The position numbers were made by a program, and so were the translations under genes. The notes under the pieces were generated by a model that saw only the letters and a program-made list of their open reading frames with translations, ran no database searches and had not been told where the DNA came from. From positions 21,903 to 85,902 of the forward strand of contig DVNB01000083.1 in the NCBI GenBank assembly GCA_018714695.1: DNA of 64,000 nucleotides, written 5' to 3'. This document shows, piece after piece, positions 1 through 8,860 of the stretch. Positions within the stretch are counted from its first letter, which is position 1, and every line of letters starts with the position of its first letter. This stretch comes from Candidatus Ornithomonoglobus merdipullorum. GTDB taxonomy: Bacteria > Bacillota > Clostridia > UBA1381.

Positions 1-1
1 G

Positions 2-256
2 GGCACAATAATCACGAACCCGCCCTACGGTGAGCGGTTAAGCGATATAGATGAGTGCAAAAAGCTCTACAGGGACATCGGCAGAAACTTCTCGAAGCTT
101 GACAGGTGGTCATATTACATCCTCACCTCGCACGAGGAATTCGAAAAGGAGTTCGGCAGGACTGCCGATAAACGCAGAAAGCTCTATAACGGCATGCTGA
201 AATGCTGTTTGTATCAGTATTACGGCGCACCGCCGAAGAAAAAGAGGGAACAGTGA
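2..256 (+). CDS. Class I SAM-dependent RNA methyltransferase, C-terminal part (RlmL/YpsC-type)
   Basis: Open from the window edge, so only the last 84 residues are visible. It begins with the N6/N2-methyltransferase signature NPPYGERL, followed by a conserved-looking tail (kLYRDIG.nFSKLDRWSYYILTSHEEFEKEFG) and a basic C-terminus rich in Lys and Arg. This combination is typical of the THUMP-containing 23S rRNA guanine-N2 methyltransferases (RlmL/YpsC group), which modify rRNA in the cytoplasm. The stop codon overlaps the next ATG (TGATG), so translation is probably coupled to the HD hydrolase downstream. The THUMP domain lies outside the window, so the exact substrate site cannot be assigned. 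Confidence 0.75.
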   Translation, partial: GTIITNPPYGERLSDIDECKKLYRDIGRNFSKLDRWSYYILTSHEEFEKEFGRTADKRRKLYNGMLKCCLYQYYGAPPKKKREQ

Positions 257-801
257 TGGCACGGTATATAACTACATACACCGGAGCCCATTTCTATCCA
301 ACGGAGCCGAGAGCGGAGGATATATGTATCGAAGATATAGCTCATTCGCTCTCAATGCTCTGCCGTGCGAACGGTCACTACCGCAGATTTTATTCGGTAG
401 CCGACCACTGCATAGACTGCGCGGCAGAGGCGGAGGCGCGCGGACTTGGAGACAGAATGGTGATGTTCTGTCTTCTTCACGATGCCGCCGAGGCATACAT
501 ATCCGACATCCCGCGCCCGGTAAAGCGGGAGCTTGCCGGGATAGATGAGACAGAGGAGCGGCTGATCTGCATGATATTTGAAAAATTTGCGGGAAGGCTC
601 CCGGATGCGGCAGAGATGAAACAGATACGCGAAATAGACGATGCGATGCTGTTTCACGAATTCAAGGCGAACATGGGTGAGATACTCGGGCAAGCTGAGA
701 TAAAGGCAAAACGCACATTTGAAACAAGACCGCCCGAGACAGCGGAACGGGGGTTTTTGGAGCTGTTTGATAGAACAGAAAAAGCGCTGCAAGCGCTGTG
801 A
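256..801 (+). CDS. HD-domain phosphohydrolase (YfbR-like)
   Basis: A 181-residue cytoplasmic protein with an HD-superfamily metal site: His51 in SVADHC, the His75-Asp76 doublet in LLHDAAEAY, and a later Asp in EIDDAML. The stretch around DIPRPVK is typical of YfbR-like 5'-deoxynucleotidases and related phage or bacterial HD proteins, which hydrolyse deoxynucleoside monophosphates. The ATG at 256 was chosen because it overlaps the upstream stop (TGATG) and begins the conserved MARYITTYTG segment; an in-frame ATG at 202 lies inside the methyltransferase gene. Substrate identity is inferred from the family only. Confidence 0.75.
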   Translation: MARYITTYTGAHFYPTEPRAEDICIEDIAHSLSMLCRANGHYRRFYSVADHCIDCAAEAEARGLGDRMVMFCLLHDAAEAYISDIPRPVKRELAGIDETEERLICMIFEKFAGRLPDAAEMKQIREIDDAMLFHEFKANMGEILGQAEIKAKRTFETRPPETAERGFLELFDRTEKALQAL

Positions 802-805
802 TATA

Positions 806-919
806 ACGGAGGTCAAGCTGATCAACGATAAAACGATGGTACCGCTGCGGTTCCTGTCGGAGAATATGGGCTACACGGTAACATGGGATGAGGCGGCAAG
901 GACTGCTGTTATTGAGTGA
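806..919 (+). pseudogene. Remnant of a copper-amine-oxidase-N (stalk) domain protein
   Basis: Immediately after the HD gene, one frame reads TEVKLINDKTMVPLRFLSEN followed by MGYTVTWDEAARTAVIE and a stop. The pattern V.l...tMVPLRf.sE.mG..V.WD...rTv.I is the signature of the copper amine oxidase N-terminal (stalk) domain, found in secreted Clostridia proteins. There is no start codon, signal peptide or ribosome binding site for it, and only about 38 residues remain. I read it as the last repeat of a deleted cell-surface gene. Confidence 0.6.
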
Positions 920-928
920 GGGTTATTT

Positions 929-2158
929 GTGGAAAAATCAATGAATAAGAATATAAATAACATGAATATGTACAATGATCCTTTCAAGGAATATATAAAA
1001 CAGGTCGAGCCGGATAAACGATATAAAGGCTATGTATGGAGCACTGCCATAGGACTTCAAGCGGTGGATGGGCTGAAGCCGTCAGAGCGGCTTTTGAAAA
1101 CAGCCGTAGACAACATCGAGGGCAATATTTCCATCGAGGATGCCGAAAGCGTGATCGATAGCTATTATGCCGCAAGACCGCATAGCTCCGGAAGTGACAG
1201 AACGGAAGAGGCGGACAGGGTGTCTGTGCGCATTGCTGCGATCCTTTCGGAAACGTCGTTTTCCTTTGCGGCTAGTGAATATATCGGTATCCATAAGAAG
1301 CTTTTTTCAGGTATATACAAACACGCCGGAAAGATAAGAGATTACAACATCACAAAAAAAGAGTGGGTCCTTGGCGGCGATACGGTTATATATGGAAATG
1401 CTGCATACCTTCGTGAGACATTGGAGTACGACCTCGCCGAGGAACGGAAATTCAGCTATAAAGGACTTTCTCAGTATGAGATCATCAAGCATTTAGCATA
1501 TTTCATTTCAAGACTGTGGCAGATCCATATTTTTGGTGAAGGCAACACGAGAACAACTGCGGTATTCTTTATTAAATATCTAAGATCACTCGGCTATGAC
1601 GCTACGAATGATATATTTGCCGAAAATGCATGGTATTTTCGCAATGCGCTTGTAAGAGCGAATTATACCGATCTGAAGCGTAATATACATGAAACAACGG
1701 AATATTTGGAGATGTTCATCAGGAATCTTCTACTGAATGAAAATAATGAACTTAAGAACCGTTATTTACACATCAATGGTCTGCTTGTGCCTGAAAAACA
1801 GGCTATTGACAACGAAAATCGAGCTATTGAGGCAAAAAAGCAGGCTATTGACAGCGAAAATCGAGCTATTGAGGCAAAAAAACAGGCTATTGAAAGCAAA
1901 AATCAAGCTATTGAGACGAGAATAGAGGGACTCGGGTTCAATATTAACACAAAAAACAATGTGGTAATCTTATACTCAAGACTCGGTACGAGAGGTATAT
2001 TTGGAAGAGGGATTGTTTCCGATGTCTGCGGTATCTCGTATTCGGCGGCGGGTATGCTTCTCTCAAAAATGAAGGAGCATGGGCTTGTCGAAGAAGTAAA
2101 GGGCCACGGAAAAGGAAAATACAAATTTGCAATTAACGATACAAACGAGATAGTTTAA
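929..2158 (+). CDS. Fic-domain protein with coiled-coil repeats and C-terminal winged helix
   Basis: A 409-residue protein with a central Fic core. The active-site loop reads HIFGEGNTRT, with the catalytic His at about residue 200. An EG pair in DNIEGN near residue 65 resembles the N-terminal inhibitory helix motif of self-inhibited Fic enzymes, although the usual Ser/Thr four residues before the Glu is Val here. After the Fic domain comes a run of 14-residue repeats (AIDNENRAIEAKKQ type, about residues 291-330) predicted to form a coiled coil, and then a winged-helix-like end (VSDVCGISYSAAGMLLSKMK). Fic proteins transfer AMP or other nucleotides to protein hydroxyls; the target is unknown. 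Translation may start at GTG 929 or at the in-frame ATG 941. A transcription terminator follows. Confidence 0.85.
   Translation: MEKSMNKNINNMNMYNDPFKEYIKQVEPDKRYKGYVWSTAIGLQAVDGLKPSERLLKTAVDNIEGNISIEDAESVIDSYYAARPHSSGSDRTEEADRVSVRIAAILSETSFSFAASEYIGIHKKLFSGIYKHAGKIRDYNITKKEWVLGGDTVIYGNAAYLRETLEYDLAEERKFSYKGLSQYEIIKHLAYFISRLWQIHIFGEGNTRTTAVFFIKYLRSLGYDATNDIFAENAWYFRNALVRANYTDLKRNIHETTEYLEMFIRNLLLNENNELKNRYLHINGLLVPEKQAIDNENRAIEAKKQAIDSENRAIEAKKQAIESKNQAIETRIEGLGFNINTKNNVVILYSRLGTRGIFGRGIVSDVCGISYSAAGMLLSKMKEHGLVEEVKGHGKGKYKFAINDTNEIV
1799..1918 (+). repeat. 42-bp in-frame tandem repeat inside the Fic gene
   Basis: Units start at 1799, 1841 and 1883 (period 42 bp); the third is partial and diverged. 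Each unit encodes 14 residues built from two seven-residue sub-repeats, QAIDNEN and RAIEAKK. The repeat keeps the reading frame, so copy-number changes would lengthen or shorten the coiled coil without breaking the gene. Confidence 0.85.
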
Positions 2159-2159
2159 A

Positions 2160-2199
2160 GGGGGCTGCAGCAAAATGCATGCGCCCCCGTGCTTATTTT
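2160..2199. terminator. Terminator between the Fic gene and sbcC (convergent)
   Basis: A stem of gggggc (2160-2165) and gccccc (2183-2188), with an inner tgca/tgca pairing, is followed by a T-rich stretch. It sits between two convergent genes and overlaps the sbcC stop region. Confidence 0.6.
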
Positions 2200-4975
2200 A
2201 TACCACGATCTCCGTGCGGCTCCCGCCTGCACGGTCTTTTTTTACTCTTATCTGCTTATCTATACGTTCTTTCAGCTCCGCTACATGCGAGATTATACCG
2301 ACGGTCCTGTTCCCTTCGGCAAGCCCGGAGAGCGCGCTTATAGCGTGGTTCAGCGCCTCGTCATCGAGCGAGCCGAAACCCTCGTCAACAAACATCGCAT
2401 CAAGTCGGATGCCGCCCGAATATGACTGTATCTCGTCCGAGAGCCCGAGCGCGAGGGACAGCGACGCCATGAACGATTCGCCTCCCGAAAGCGTGTTGAC
2501 GCCGCGCACCGAACCGTTGTAATGATCCTTAACGTCCAGCTCAAGTCCGCTCTGCGAGCGTATGCTCCCGTTCTCTGTGCGTCTCCGAAGCTCGTACTGA
2601 CCGTCGCTCATGATAAGTAACCTCTCATTTGCGCGGGCAAGTATCCTGTCAAAGTAGATCGTCTGCGCAAACGTCTCAAGTGAGATCTTGTCCTTGCCGG
2701 TGATCACGCCGTTGAACGTGTCGGAGAGCGACCGCACTGCCGAAAGCTCTTTTTCGGCTTTTTCAAGCCGCGGCAGCTCGCGTCCGATATGATCTTTTAT
2801 GGACGTATTCGTTTTTATCCTGAGCATCAGCGTGTCGCGTTTCTGCGTTATTCCTGAGAGTTTTTCTTCAAGCTCCGCCGATTCCAAGCTTAATTTGCCG
2901 GTATCTCCGGCATCGGCCGCGGCTATCTGCTTTTTCAGTGTTTCCGCCGCAGCGCGGCTCTTTTCTGTCTCGGCGCGGCAGGTCTCATATTCCTTTTTTG
3001 CCTTATCAGCCGCCGATACGCGTTCGTCTATCCTGCGTCTTAATTCGTCTATGTGCCTCTGCGCCGCGCTCCCGCTCTCAAATGTCAGAGACGCCAATAT
3101 TTCCGAATGACGTTTCTTGAGCGCCGCATGCTCTGTTTCGGCAGCCGCAAGCTCCTTCTCTGCGGCGTGCTGCTCATCGGAAAGCACCTCAAGCTGCTTT
3201 TCACCGTCAGCTATTACCGCCTCAAGTTCATCATACCGTTTGCGACCGTCTTTTGCCTCTTTAAGACTTATTTTAAGCATGTCGACTTCCTTTGAAAGCT
3301 CGTTGGAAAGCTCCGCAGCAGCATCTTCCAACGATCCAACGGTTTGTGTGTCTCCGAACAGCTTTGACGCATGCGCAAGCACGCTGCGTTCAGCTTCGTT
3401 TGCCTTCGTTTCTGCCGCAGCTCGTCTTGTGGAAGCTGCACTGGCATCGTTTCTGAGCTTTTCGACATTCTCCTTGATGGCTTTAAACTCTTCTTCGGAT
3501 GGGGCGTTTTCGGCTTTTTTTGCAGGATGCGGATGCTCTGTCGATCCGCATACAGGGCACGGCTCATTGGGCTTGAGTTCACTGTTGGCAAGTATTCCTG
3601 CCATGTTGGCGATGAACAGAATGTCTGCTTCTTTGTATGCGTCATGTCCCAACTTCAATTTTTCGTTTGCCTTTACGAAAGCCTTGTCTGCCTTCTCAAA
3701 CTCTTTTTTCAGCTTGCCAAGCTTTTTAAACTCATCCGAAACAGCTCTGCATTCTTCGAGATTCTTTTCTACGCGCTCTATATCCGCCTGAAGCTTTATG
3801 CACCTTTCACCGCAGTTCTTTAAGCGTTCACGTTCCGTTCCGAGATCCTCAAGCTCCTTAGAGAGCTTTTCACGCTTCGTTTCCGTGTTTTTCATATCAG
3901 TCTCAAGACAGCCGATCTTTTCCGTAAGCGCGTCGGTGTCCTTTCTGACCTTATCGGCATCGTCATAGGCGGAAAGCTCGCGCTCTATCGCCGCCGCCTC
4001 CACAAGCAAAGAGTCATTTTCCTTCAACGCTTTTTCAGCAGTCTCAAAAGCCTCCTTGAACTCCGAAAGCTTAGGCTCCGCGTTTTTCAAAAACTCGTTT
4101 TCCCTGTCAAGCTCCTTTTGCGCCTGCGCTTTTGCTTCGGCTTTACCTAGCTCTGTATTTAACTCGTCAAGCCGTTTTCTTATTTCCGACATGCTTTCCG
4201 AGAGCGTCTTTGCTTCGGCTTCGTCCTCGGCTATGACGTGACCGATAAGCTCCGGTATCTCTTTAGCATCAGGGAAACCGCCCAAGGTTCTGATACGCTC
4301 TACATCTTCGCAATAACAGCTCTCTTCGGAGCATTCCGTTTCGGAGACCCTGCTGCTTATGCTCTTTGATATATCGTCAAACTCGTCCGTAAGCTGTTTC
4401 TTTTCAGCTTTGAGCCGTTCCTGCAGCTTTGCGTATATGCCAGTATTGAATATCCTGCTGAGTATCTTTCCGCGCTCTTTGGTCTTTGCGAGCAGCAGCT
4501 TCAGAAAATCGCCCTGCGCTATCATCGCGATCTGCGAGAACTGCTCCTTGTCAAGCCGTATCAGATCCGTAACGGCGCGAGTAACGTCTCGCTCGGAGCT
4601 GACCGTCTCGCCGTTCGGATAAGTCAGGACAGCGTCGCCCTTCTGCATCGTAACTCCGCCGCCGCGCAGCTTCGGACGCTCGTAGGACGGACTGCGCCGC
4701 ACGTTATACACCTTGCCGCCTATACGGAAATCCATATCGACGTATGTCGCGGTCTCCGGCTCGGCATATTTGCTTCTGAGACTGTCCGCCGTTCTTGCGC
4801 TGCCGCTCGCCTCGCCGTAGAGCGCATAGGATATGGCGTCGAATATAGTGGTTTTTCCGGCGCCCGTGTCGCCGGTTATAAGGTACAGTCCGCTTTCTCC
4901 CAGCTTTGTGAAATCTATTTCCTCTTTGCCGGAATAAGGTCCGAACGCTGATATTGTAAGCTTCAACGGTCTCAT
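2198..4975 (-). CDS. sbcC: Exonuclease SbcCD, ATPase/coiled-coil subunit SbcC
   Basis: A 925-residue SMC-like ATPase. The N-terminus carries Walker A GDTGAGKTT (about residues 35-43). Long charged coiled coils flank a central zinc hook, CPVCGS. The C-terminal half carries the ABC signature LSGGESFMASLSLALGLSD and the Walker B region MFVDEGFGSLD. With SbcD it forms the bacterial Mre11-Rad50 nuclease, which opens hairpins and processes DNA ends or protein-blocked ends. The start overlaps the end of sbcD by four bases (ATGA type), which indicates translational coupling. Length and domain order are normal for the family. Confidence 0.97.
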   Translation of the reverse strand: MRPLKLTISAFGPYSGKEEIDFTKLGESGLYLITGDTGAGKTTIFDAISYALYGEASGSARTADSLRSKYAEPETATYVDMDFRIGGKVYNVRRSPSYERPKLRGGGVTMQKGDAVLTYPNGETVSSERDVTRAVTDLIRLDKEQFSQIAMIAQGDFLKLLLAKTKERGKILSRIFNTGIYAKLQERLKAEKKQLTDEFDDISKSISSRVSETECSEESCYCEDVERIRTLGGFPDAKEIPELIGHVIAEDEAEAKTLSESMSEIRKRLDELNTELGKAEAKAQAQKELDRENEFLKNAEPKLSEFKEAFETAEKALKENDSLLVEAAAIERELSAYDDADKVRKDTDALTEKIGCLETDMKNTETKREKLSKELEDLGTERERLKNCGERCIKLQADIERVEKNLEECRAVSDEFKKLGKLKKEFEKADKAFVKANEKLKLGHDAYKEADILFIANMAGILANSELKPNEPCPVCGSTEHPHPAKKAENAPSEEEFKAIKENVEKLRNDASAASTRRAAAETKANEAERSVLAHASKLFGDTQTVGSLEDAAAELSNELSKEVDMLKISLKEAKDGRKRYDELEAVIADGEKQLEVLSDEQHAAEKELAAAETEHAALKKRHSEILASLTFESGSAAQRHIDELRRRIDERVSAADKAKKEYETCRAETEKSRAAAETLKKQIAAADAGDTGKLSLESAELEEKLSGITQKRDTLMLRIKTNTSIKDHIGRELPRLEKAEKELSAVRSLSDTFNGVITGKDKISLETFAQTIYFDRILARANERLLIMSDGQYELRRRTENGSIRSQSGLELDVKDHYNGSVRGVNTLSGGESFMASLSLALGLSDEIQSYSGGIRLDAMFVDEGFGSLDDEALNHAISALSGLAEGNRTVGIISHVAELKERIDKQIRVKKDRAGGSRTEIVV

Positions 4976-6108
4976 TGCTCCGCCTCCTTTATCTCATCAA
5001 AAAGCCTTCTCACAAGCTCCGCCTGCTCCTCGGTCATCTCCGTGCCGTTCTGACTTCTGTAAAAATCTGCGGCAAGCTCCATCGGCGTTCTGCGCTCTGA
5101 TGCGGACAGCTCGCTGAGCTCCGGTCGGGTGCGGGTCGAGGTGTTGTCATAGGCAAGCTGCATTATATTGGGGTATATAGCACGCAGCCGGTCCATAGCG
5201 CGGGGTATCTCCGTCTCGTCCGTCAGCACGGCTCTTATGTAATCGTGTCTGTTCTCTTCGGTATATGACTTTCTGTCCGCCAGTTCGTCATACGTTCCGC
5301 GTATCTCGCGCAGATCGTGAAGCGGCTTGAGCGGACATTTCGTTATTTCGATATCACCCTTCCTTTTTATATCCACTATAGTCACCGACTTTTCATCATT
5401 CGCCTCAGAGAACGAATATTTTAGCGGCGTTCCGCAGTAGCGTATGCGTCCGCCCTCCATACTCTGGGGTCGGTGGATATGTCCGAGAGCTGTATAGTCG
5501 AATTTATCGTACAGCGCCGCATCCACGTTTTCAAGCCCGCCGACTGACAGCTCCTCAGACTCGGATGTGACAGCCCCGGTCACAAACTGGTGAGAAACGA
5601 TAACGTTTCGTTCAGCCGGATACGTCTCTATCGCGCCTATAGCGGCAGCGAGCGCGTCATTGTGTGTCTCTATCTCCGCATCCGGGAAAAACCGGCGCAC
5701 GTTTGCCGGCTTTAGGAAGGGGAGAAGGTATATGTATATGGCTCCGTATTCGTCGTTTAATACGACCGGCTCGACGGATCCGGAATATACGGGTGAGAAA
5801 TATATCCCGCCGCGTCTCATGACCGAGGAGCCGAACGCGACACGCTCTGCGGAGTCGTGGTTGCCGCTTATGATAAGCGCGGTCACTCCGGAATCCGAGA
5901 GCGAGGTGATGAATTTATCAAAAAGCTTTACAGCCTCCGCAGGCGGGATCGGCTTATCGTAAACATCGCCCGCGATAATTACCGCGCTTATATCCTCTTT
6001 TGCCGCAATATCAAGTATCTGATCAAGAATATGCTCCTGATCCTCAAGCAATGAAAACTCGTTGAGCCTTTTGCCGAGGTGCAGGTCTGAAATATGCATA
6101 AATTTCAT
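4972..6108 (-). CDS. sbcD: Exonuclease SbcCD, nuclease subunit SbcD
   Basis: A calcineurin-like metallophosphoesterase of 378 residues with all five phosphoesterase motifs in order: HISDLHLGK, GDVYDK, GNHDS, VSHQ and LGHIHRPQ. It supplies the Mn-dependent nuclease activity of the SbcCD complex. The ATG at 6108 (MKFMHISD) is preferred because AAAGGA lies 11 bases upstream; the ATG at 6120 is almost on top of that ribosome binding site. It is the first gene of the sbcDC operon and is transcribed divergently from uxuA. Confidence 0.97.
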   Translation of the reverse strand: MKFMHISDLHLGKRLNEFSLLEDQEHILDQILDIAAKEDISAVIIAGDVYDKPIPPAEAVKLFDKFITSLSDSGVTALIISGNHDSAERVAFGSSVMRRGGIYFSPVYSGSVEPVVLNDEYGAIYIYLLPFLKPANVRRFFPDAEIETHNDALAAAIGAIETYPAERNVIVSHQFVTGAVTSESEELSVGGLENVDAALYDKFDYTALGHIHRPQSMEGGRIRYCGTPLKYSFSEANDEKSVTIVDIKRKGDIEITKCPLKPLHDLREIRGTYDELADRKSYTEENRHDYIRAVLTDETEIPRAMDRLRAIYPNIMQLAYDNTSTRTRPELSELSASERRTPMELAADFYRSQNGTEMTEEQAELVRRLFDEIKEAEQ

Positions 6109-6218
6109 ACCGCAATACATCCTTTCGATTAATTTGGTAATATTGTATCATACTTTTGTGAAAAAATCTATAGCAAACGACAATATTTGCAGCCGTATTA
6201 TATTTTTTGAAAATGCTA

Positions 6219-6247
6219 TTGAAAAAAGACTCGGTTTGTGATAAGAT
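6219..6247 (+). promoter_or_regulatory. Promoter of uxuA
   Basis: TTGAAA (6219-6224), a 17-bp spacer and TAAGAT (6242-6247). The leader before uxuA is about 65 bases and contains a short GC hairpin (ggtgcg/cgcgcc). Confidence 0.6.
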
Positions 6248-6317
6248 ATTACATATATTGATCAGAGAGGGGAAAATATATCGGTGCGTGTACGCGCCGT
6301 TTTAAGGAGGAACAGCT

Positions 6318-7382
6318 ATGCAAATGACATTTCGCTGGTACGGCGAAGGCAACGACAGCGTAACGCTCGATCAGATCCGCCAGATCCCGGGCGTTGAGGG
6401 CATCGTGTGGGCGCTGCACGGCAAGCAGCCGGGCGAGGTTTGGGAAAAGGAGGAGATCGCCGAGGTCAAAAAGCAGCTTGACCGCTATGGCTTTAATATG
6501 GATGTCGTGGAGTCGGTGAACGTGCACGACGACATAAAGATCGGGCTGCCGACGCGCGATAAGTACATCGAAAATTACTGCAAAACGCTCAGAAATCTGA
6601 AGGAATTCGGAGTAAAGGTGGTATGCTACAACTTTATGCCGGTATTCGACTGGACGAGGACAGATCTTTTTCATCCGGTGGGCGACGGCTCGACCGCGCT
6701 TTTTTACGAGAAGGACAAGATAGTTGATGATCCGGAGGAGATGGCAAAATACATACTTGAAAAGAGCGGGGATTACACAATGCCCGGCTGGGAGCCTGAG
6801 CGTATGGCAAAGCTCAGGGAGCTTTTTGAGGCGTACAAGCCGGTCACGAAGGAAAAGCTCTGGGAAAATCTGAAGTATTTCCTTGAGGCAATAATGCCGA
6901 CATGTCACGAGTGCGATATAAAGATGGCGATACATCCCGACGATCCGCCGTGGGATATATTCGGGCTTCCGCGCCTTTTGGTAAATGAGGAGTCGATCGG
7001 CAGATTCGTATCGATGGTGGACGACCCATACAACGCGCTTACACTCTGTTCCGGCTCTCTCGGTGCAAACCCGGATAACAATGTCGCTGAGATAGTTAGA
7101 AAGTACTGCGACAGGATAGCGTTCGCGCATGTGCGCAACGTAAAGCATTTTGAAAACGGTGATTTCAGCGAGGCATCGCACCGCGACTGCGACGGTGACA
7201 CGGGGATACTGGAGATAATGAAGGCGTATCACGACTGCGGCTTTGGCGGATACATGCGTCCCGATCACGGCAGACATATCTGGGGCGAGAAGTGCAGACC
7301 CGGCTACGGGCTTTATGACCGCGCATTGGGCATTATGTATCTTTTGGGCATCTGGGACACTCTCGAAAAATACGATATATAA
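6318..7382 (+). CDS. uxuA: Mannonate dehydratase
   Basis: A 354-residue TIM-barrel enzyme whose start, MTFRWYGEGNDSVTLDQIRQ, is diagnostic for UxuA. It dehydrates D-mannonate to 2-keto-3-deoxygluconate in glucuronate degradation. Conserved metal and substrate segments are visible: KVVCYNFMPVFDWTRTDL, MAIHPDDPPW, CSGSLG, FAHVRN and YMRPDHGRHIWGE. It has a strong RBS (aaggagga) and its own promoter and terminator, so it appears monocistronic. The other uronate-pathway genes (uxaC, kdgK) are not in this window. Confidence 0.97.
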   Translation: MQMTFRWYGEGNDSVTLDQIRQIPGVEGIVWALHGKQPGEVWEKEEIAEVKKQLDRYGFNMDVVESVNVHDDIKIGLPTRDKYIENYCKTLRNLKEFGVKVVCYNFMPVFDWTRTDLFHPVGDGSTALFYEKDKIVDDPEEMAKYILEKSGDYTMPGWEPERMAKLRELFEAYKPVTKEKLWENLKYFLEAIMPTCHECDIKMAIHPDDPPWDIFGLPRLLVNEESIGRFVSMVDDPYNALTLCSGSLGANPDNNVAEIVRKYCDRIAFAHVRNVKHFENGDFSEASHRDCDGDTGILEIMKAYHDCGFGGYMRPDHGRHIWGEKCRPGYGLYDRALGIMYLLGIWDTLEKYDI

Positions 7383-7417
7383 AGACCGCGTGTCTGTAAT
7401 AAAGTCTGCAAGCTTGA

Positions 7418-7463
7418 AGCCTTCTGTGTCAGAATATGATCAAACACAGGAGGCTTTTTTATT
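7418..7463 (+). terminator. Rho-independent terminator of uxuA
   Basis: A 12-bp stem (7418-7429 with 7444-7455, one G-U pair) and a 14-base loop, followed by TTTTTT. Confidence 0.8.
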
Positions 7464-7505
7464 CTGTTAATACATAATGTAATAAAAAATGATACGGAGA
7501 GGGCT

Positions 7506-8777
7506 ATGACGCAGGAAGAATTGATAAACGTTTTAATAGTATTTTCGCATACCTTTCTTGGGGCGTATGTAATGATGTTTACAGAGTTCCGTGAACCCCG
7601 GCGTGTATGGAGACTGCGTTGGGCTGTGACGGCAGAGCTTGATATAGCGGCGAATGGATTGCTGTGTGCTGTCATAGGCAGGGATATATGGATGTACTGC
7701 GCGGTATTCACGCTGACCATACCAATCATTATTATTACTGTTTTCTGTTCTCTGCATAAAGGTCTGCGTGTAGTATTCAGTGTATGTACTTGTCTTTGGG
7801 TAGGATGTGTGGCGTTTTCGTGTTCGGAGACAGCATATTGGCTTTCAGGAGGCAATTTATGGATCAGGCTTGCGGTTCACGTAGCGGCATATGTGGCACT
7901 GTATTTTGTCCTGTGCCGTTTCCGTCCGTATTATAAAAGGATGGTGCGCCTGCTTGATCACGGATGGAGCGTTCTGTGTATGATCCCGACTGTTACCTTT
8001 TTAGTTGCCTTGTATATAATAAATTTCCTGTTGACAGAAAAAACGATGATATCAGTCATTGCGATATGTGGCATAACGATCATCTGTACCTGTGCATATA
8101 GTCTTATCTATTTGTTTTTTGTCAAGGTGTTGGATGACTATGAGCTGAAAACCAGCAGTGATCTTGCCGAAGTAAGACGTTTTGCGCTTGAGCGCCAGCT
8201 TGAAGAAACCAGAGAGGCTGAGAATCTGATGCGTGTACAGCGCCGTGATATGAGCTGTCGCTGGATGATGCTTTCGAGTTTTGTGGAAAAAAATGATACT
8301 AGTGCGATAGCAGAGCTTATCGGCGGGGCACAAAAGAAGCTTGATGAATCCGTATCGGTGGTTTGGTGTAAAAATCAGATGCTGAATGCAACTGTAGCTG
8401 CTTATTTTACAAAGGCAAAACGTGAGGGAATAACCGTTGAAGCAAAATTAGATATTCCTGACGATATACCGGTAGATGCGGCAGAATTATCGATGGTGTT
8501 TGCGAACGCCCTTGAAAATGCAATTAATGCCTGTACACTGCTGCCGCCGGGAAAGCGTAAGATCATATGTAAATGTGTAGAATATCCTAGGTTTATGCTG
8601 AAGGTGGAGAACACTTACAACGGTAAAGTGAGGTTTGGCAGTGACGGGCTGCCGCTGTCTTCGGAAGACGGGCATGGCATCGGAACACGTTCAATAGCGG
8701 CGTTTTGTAAAAAATACGATGCCTCATGGAGCTATGATGCTTCGGACGGGTGGTTTACATTGAGAATAGCGTTTTAA
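7506..8777 (+). CDS. AgrC-like membrane histidine kinase lacking the phospho-accepting His
   Basis: A 423-residue protein. About six membrane segments fill residues 1-215, followed by a linker helix, the dimerisation region and a GHKL ATPase domain. The ATPase looks intact: N box FANALENAINA (about 331-341) and G box GHGIGTRS (about 389-396). The H box, however, reads VQRRDMSCRW, so Arg247 stands where the paralogue at 8861-9727 has His in QRHDMRHQW. The protein should therefore bind ATP but cannot autophosphorylate at the usual site. Transmembrane regions of the two paralogues align throughout (for example TEFREP, KGLRVVF, CTCLW). The partner regulator is probably the LytTR protein at 9880-10605. 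The RBS (acggagaggg) supports this start. Confidence 0.85.
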   Translation: MTQEELINVLIVFSHTFLGAYVMMFTEFREPRRVWRLRWAVTAELDIAANGLLCAVIGRDIWMYCAVFTLTIPIIIITVFCSLHKGLRVVFSVCTCLWVGCVAFSCSETAYWLSGGNLWIRLAVHVAAYVALYFVLCRFRPYYKRMVRLLDHGWSVLCMIPTVTFLVALYIINFLLTEKTMISVIAICGITIICTCAYSLIYLFFVKVLDDYELKTSSDLAEVRRFALERQLEETREAENLMRVQRRDMSCRWMMLSSFVEKNDTSAIAELIGGAQKKLDESVSVVWCKNQMLNATVAAYFTKAKREGITVEAKLDIPDDIPVDAAELSMVFANALENAINACTLLPPGKRKIICKCVEYPRFMLKVENTYNGKVRFGSDGLPLSSEDGHGIGTRSIAAFCKKYDASWSYDASDGWFTLRIAF

Positions 8778-8860
8778 CTTATATTTTGGCTGCTCCATCA
8801 TGGTCCGTTCGGTCTGACATCAGATGTACGGATATAAAAAGTGGATTTGAGGGAATTTAT

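Noticed and set aside
1799..1918. CRISPR or mobile repeat in the Fic gene
   Set aside because: The repeats are directly adjacent, in frame and encode a regular coiled coil.
6249..7277. Long open frame antisense to uxuA (342 codons)
   Set aside because: It covers a confidently identified gene, has no ribosome binding site and a Cys/His/Arg-rich composition typical of an antisense shadow.
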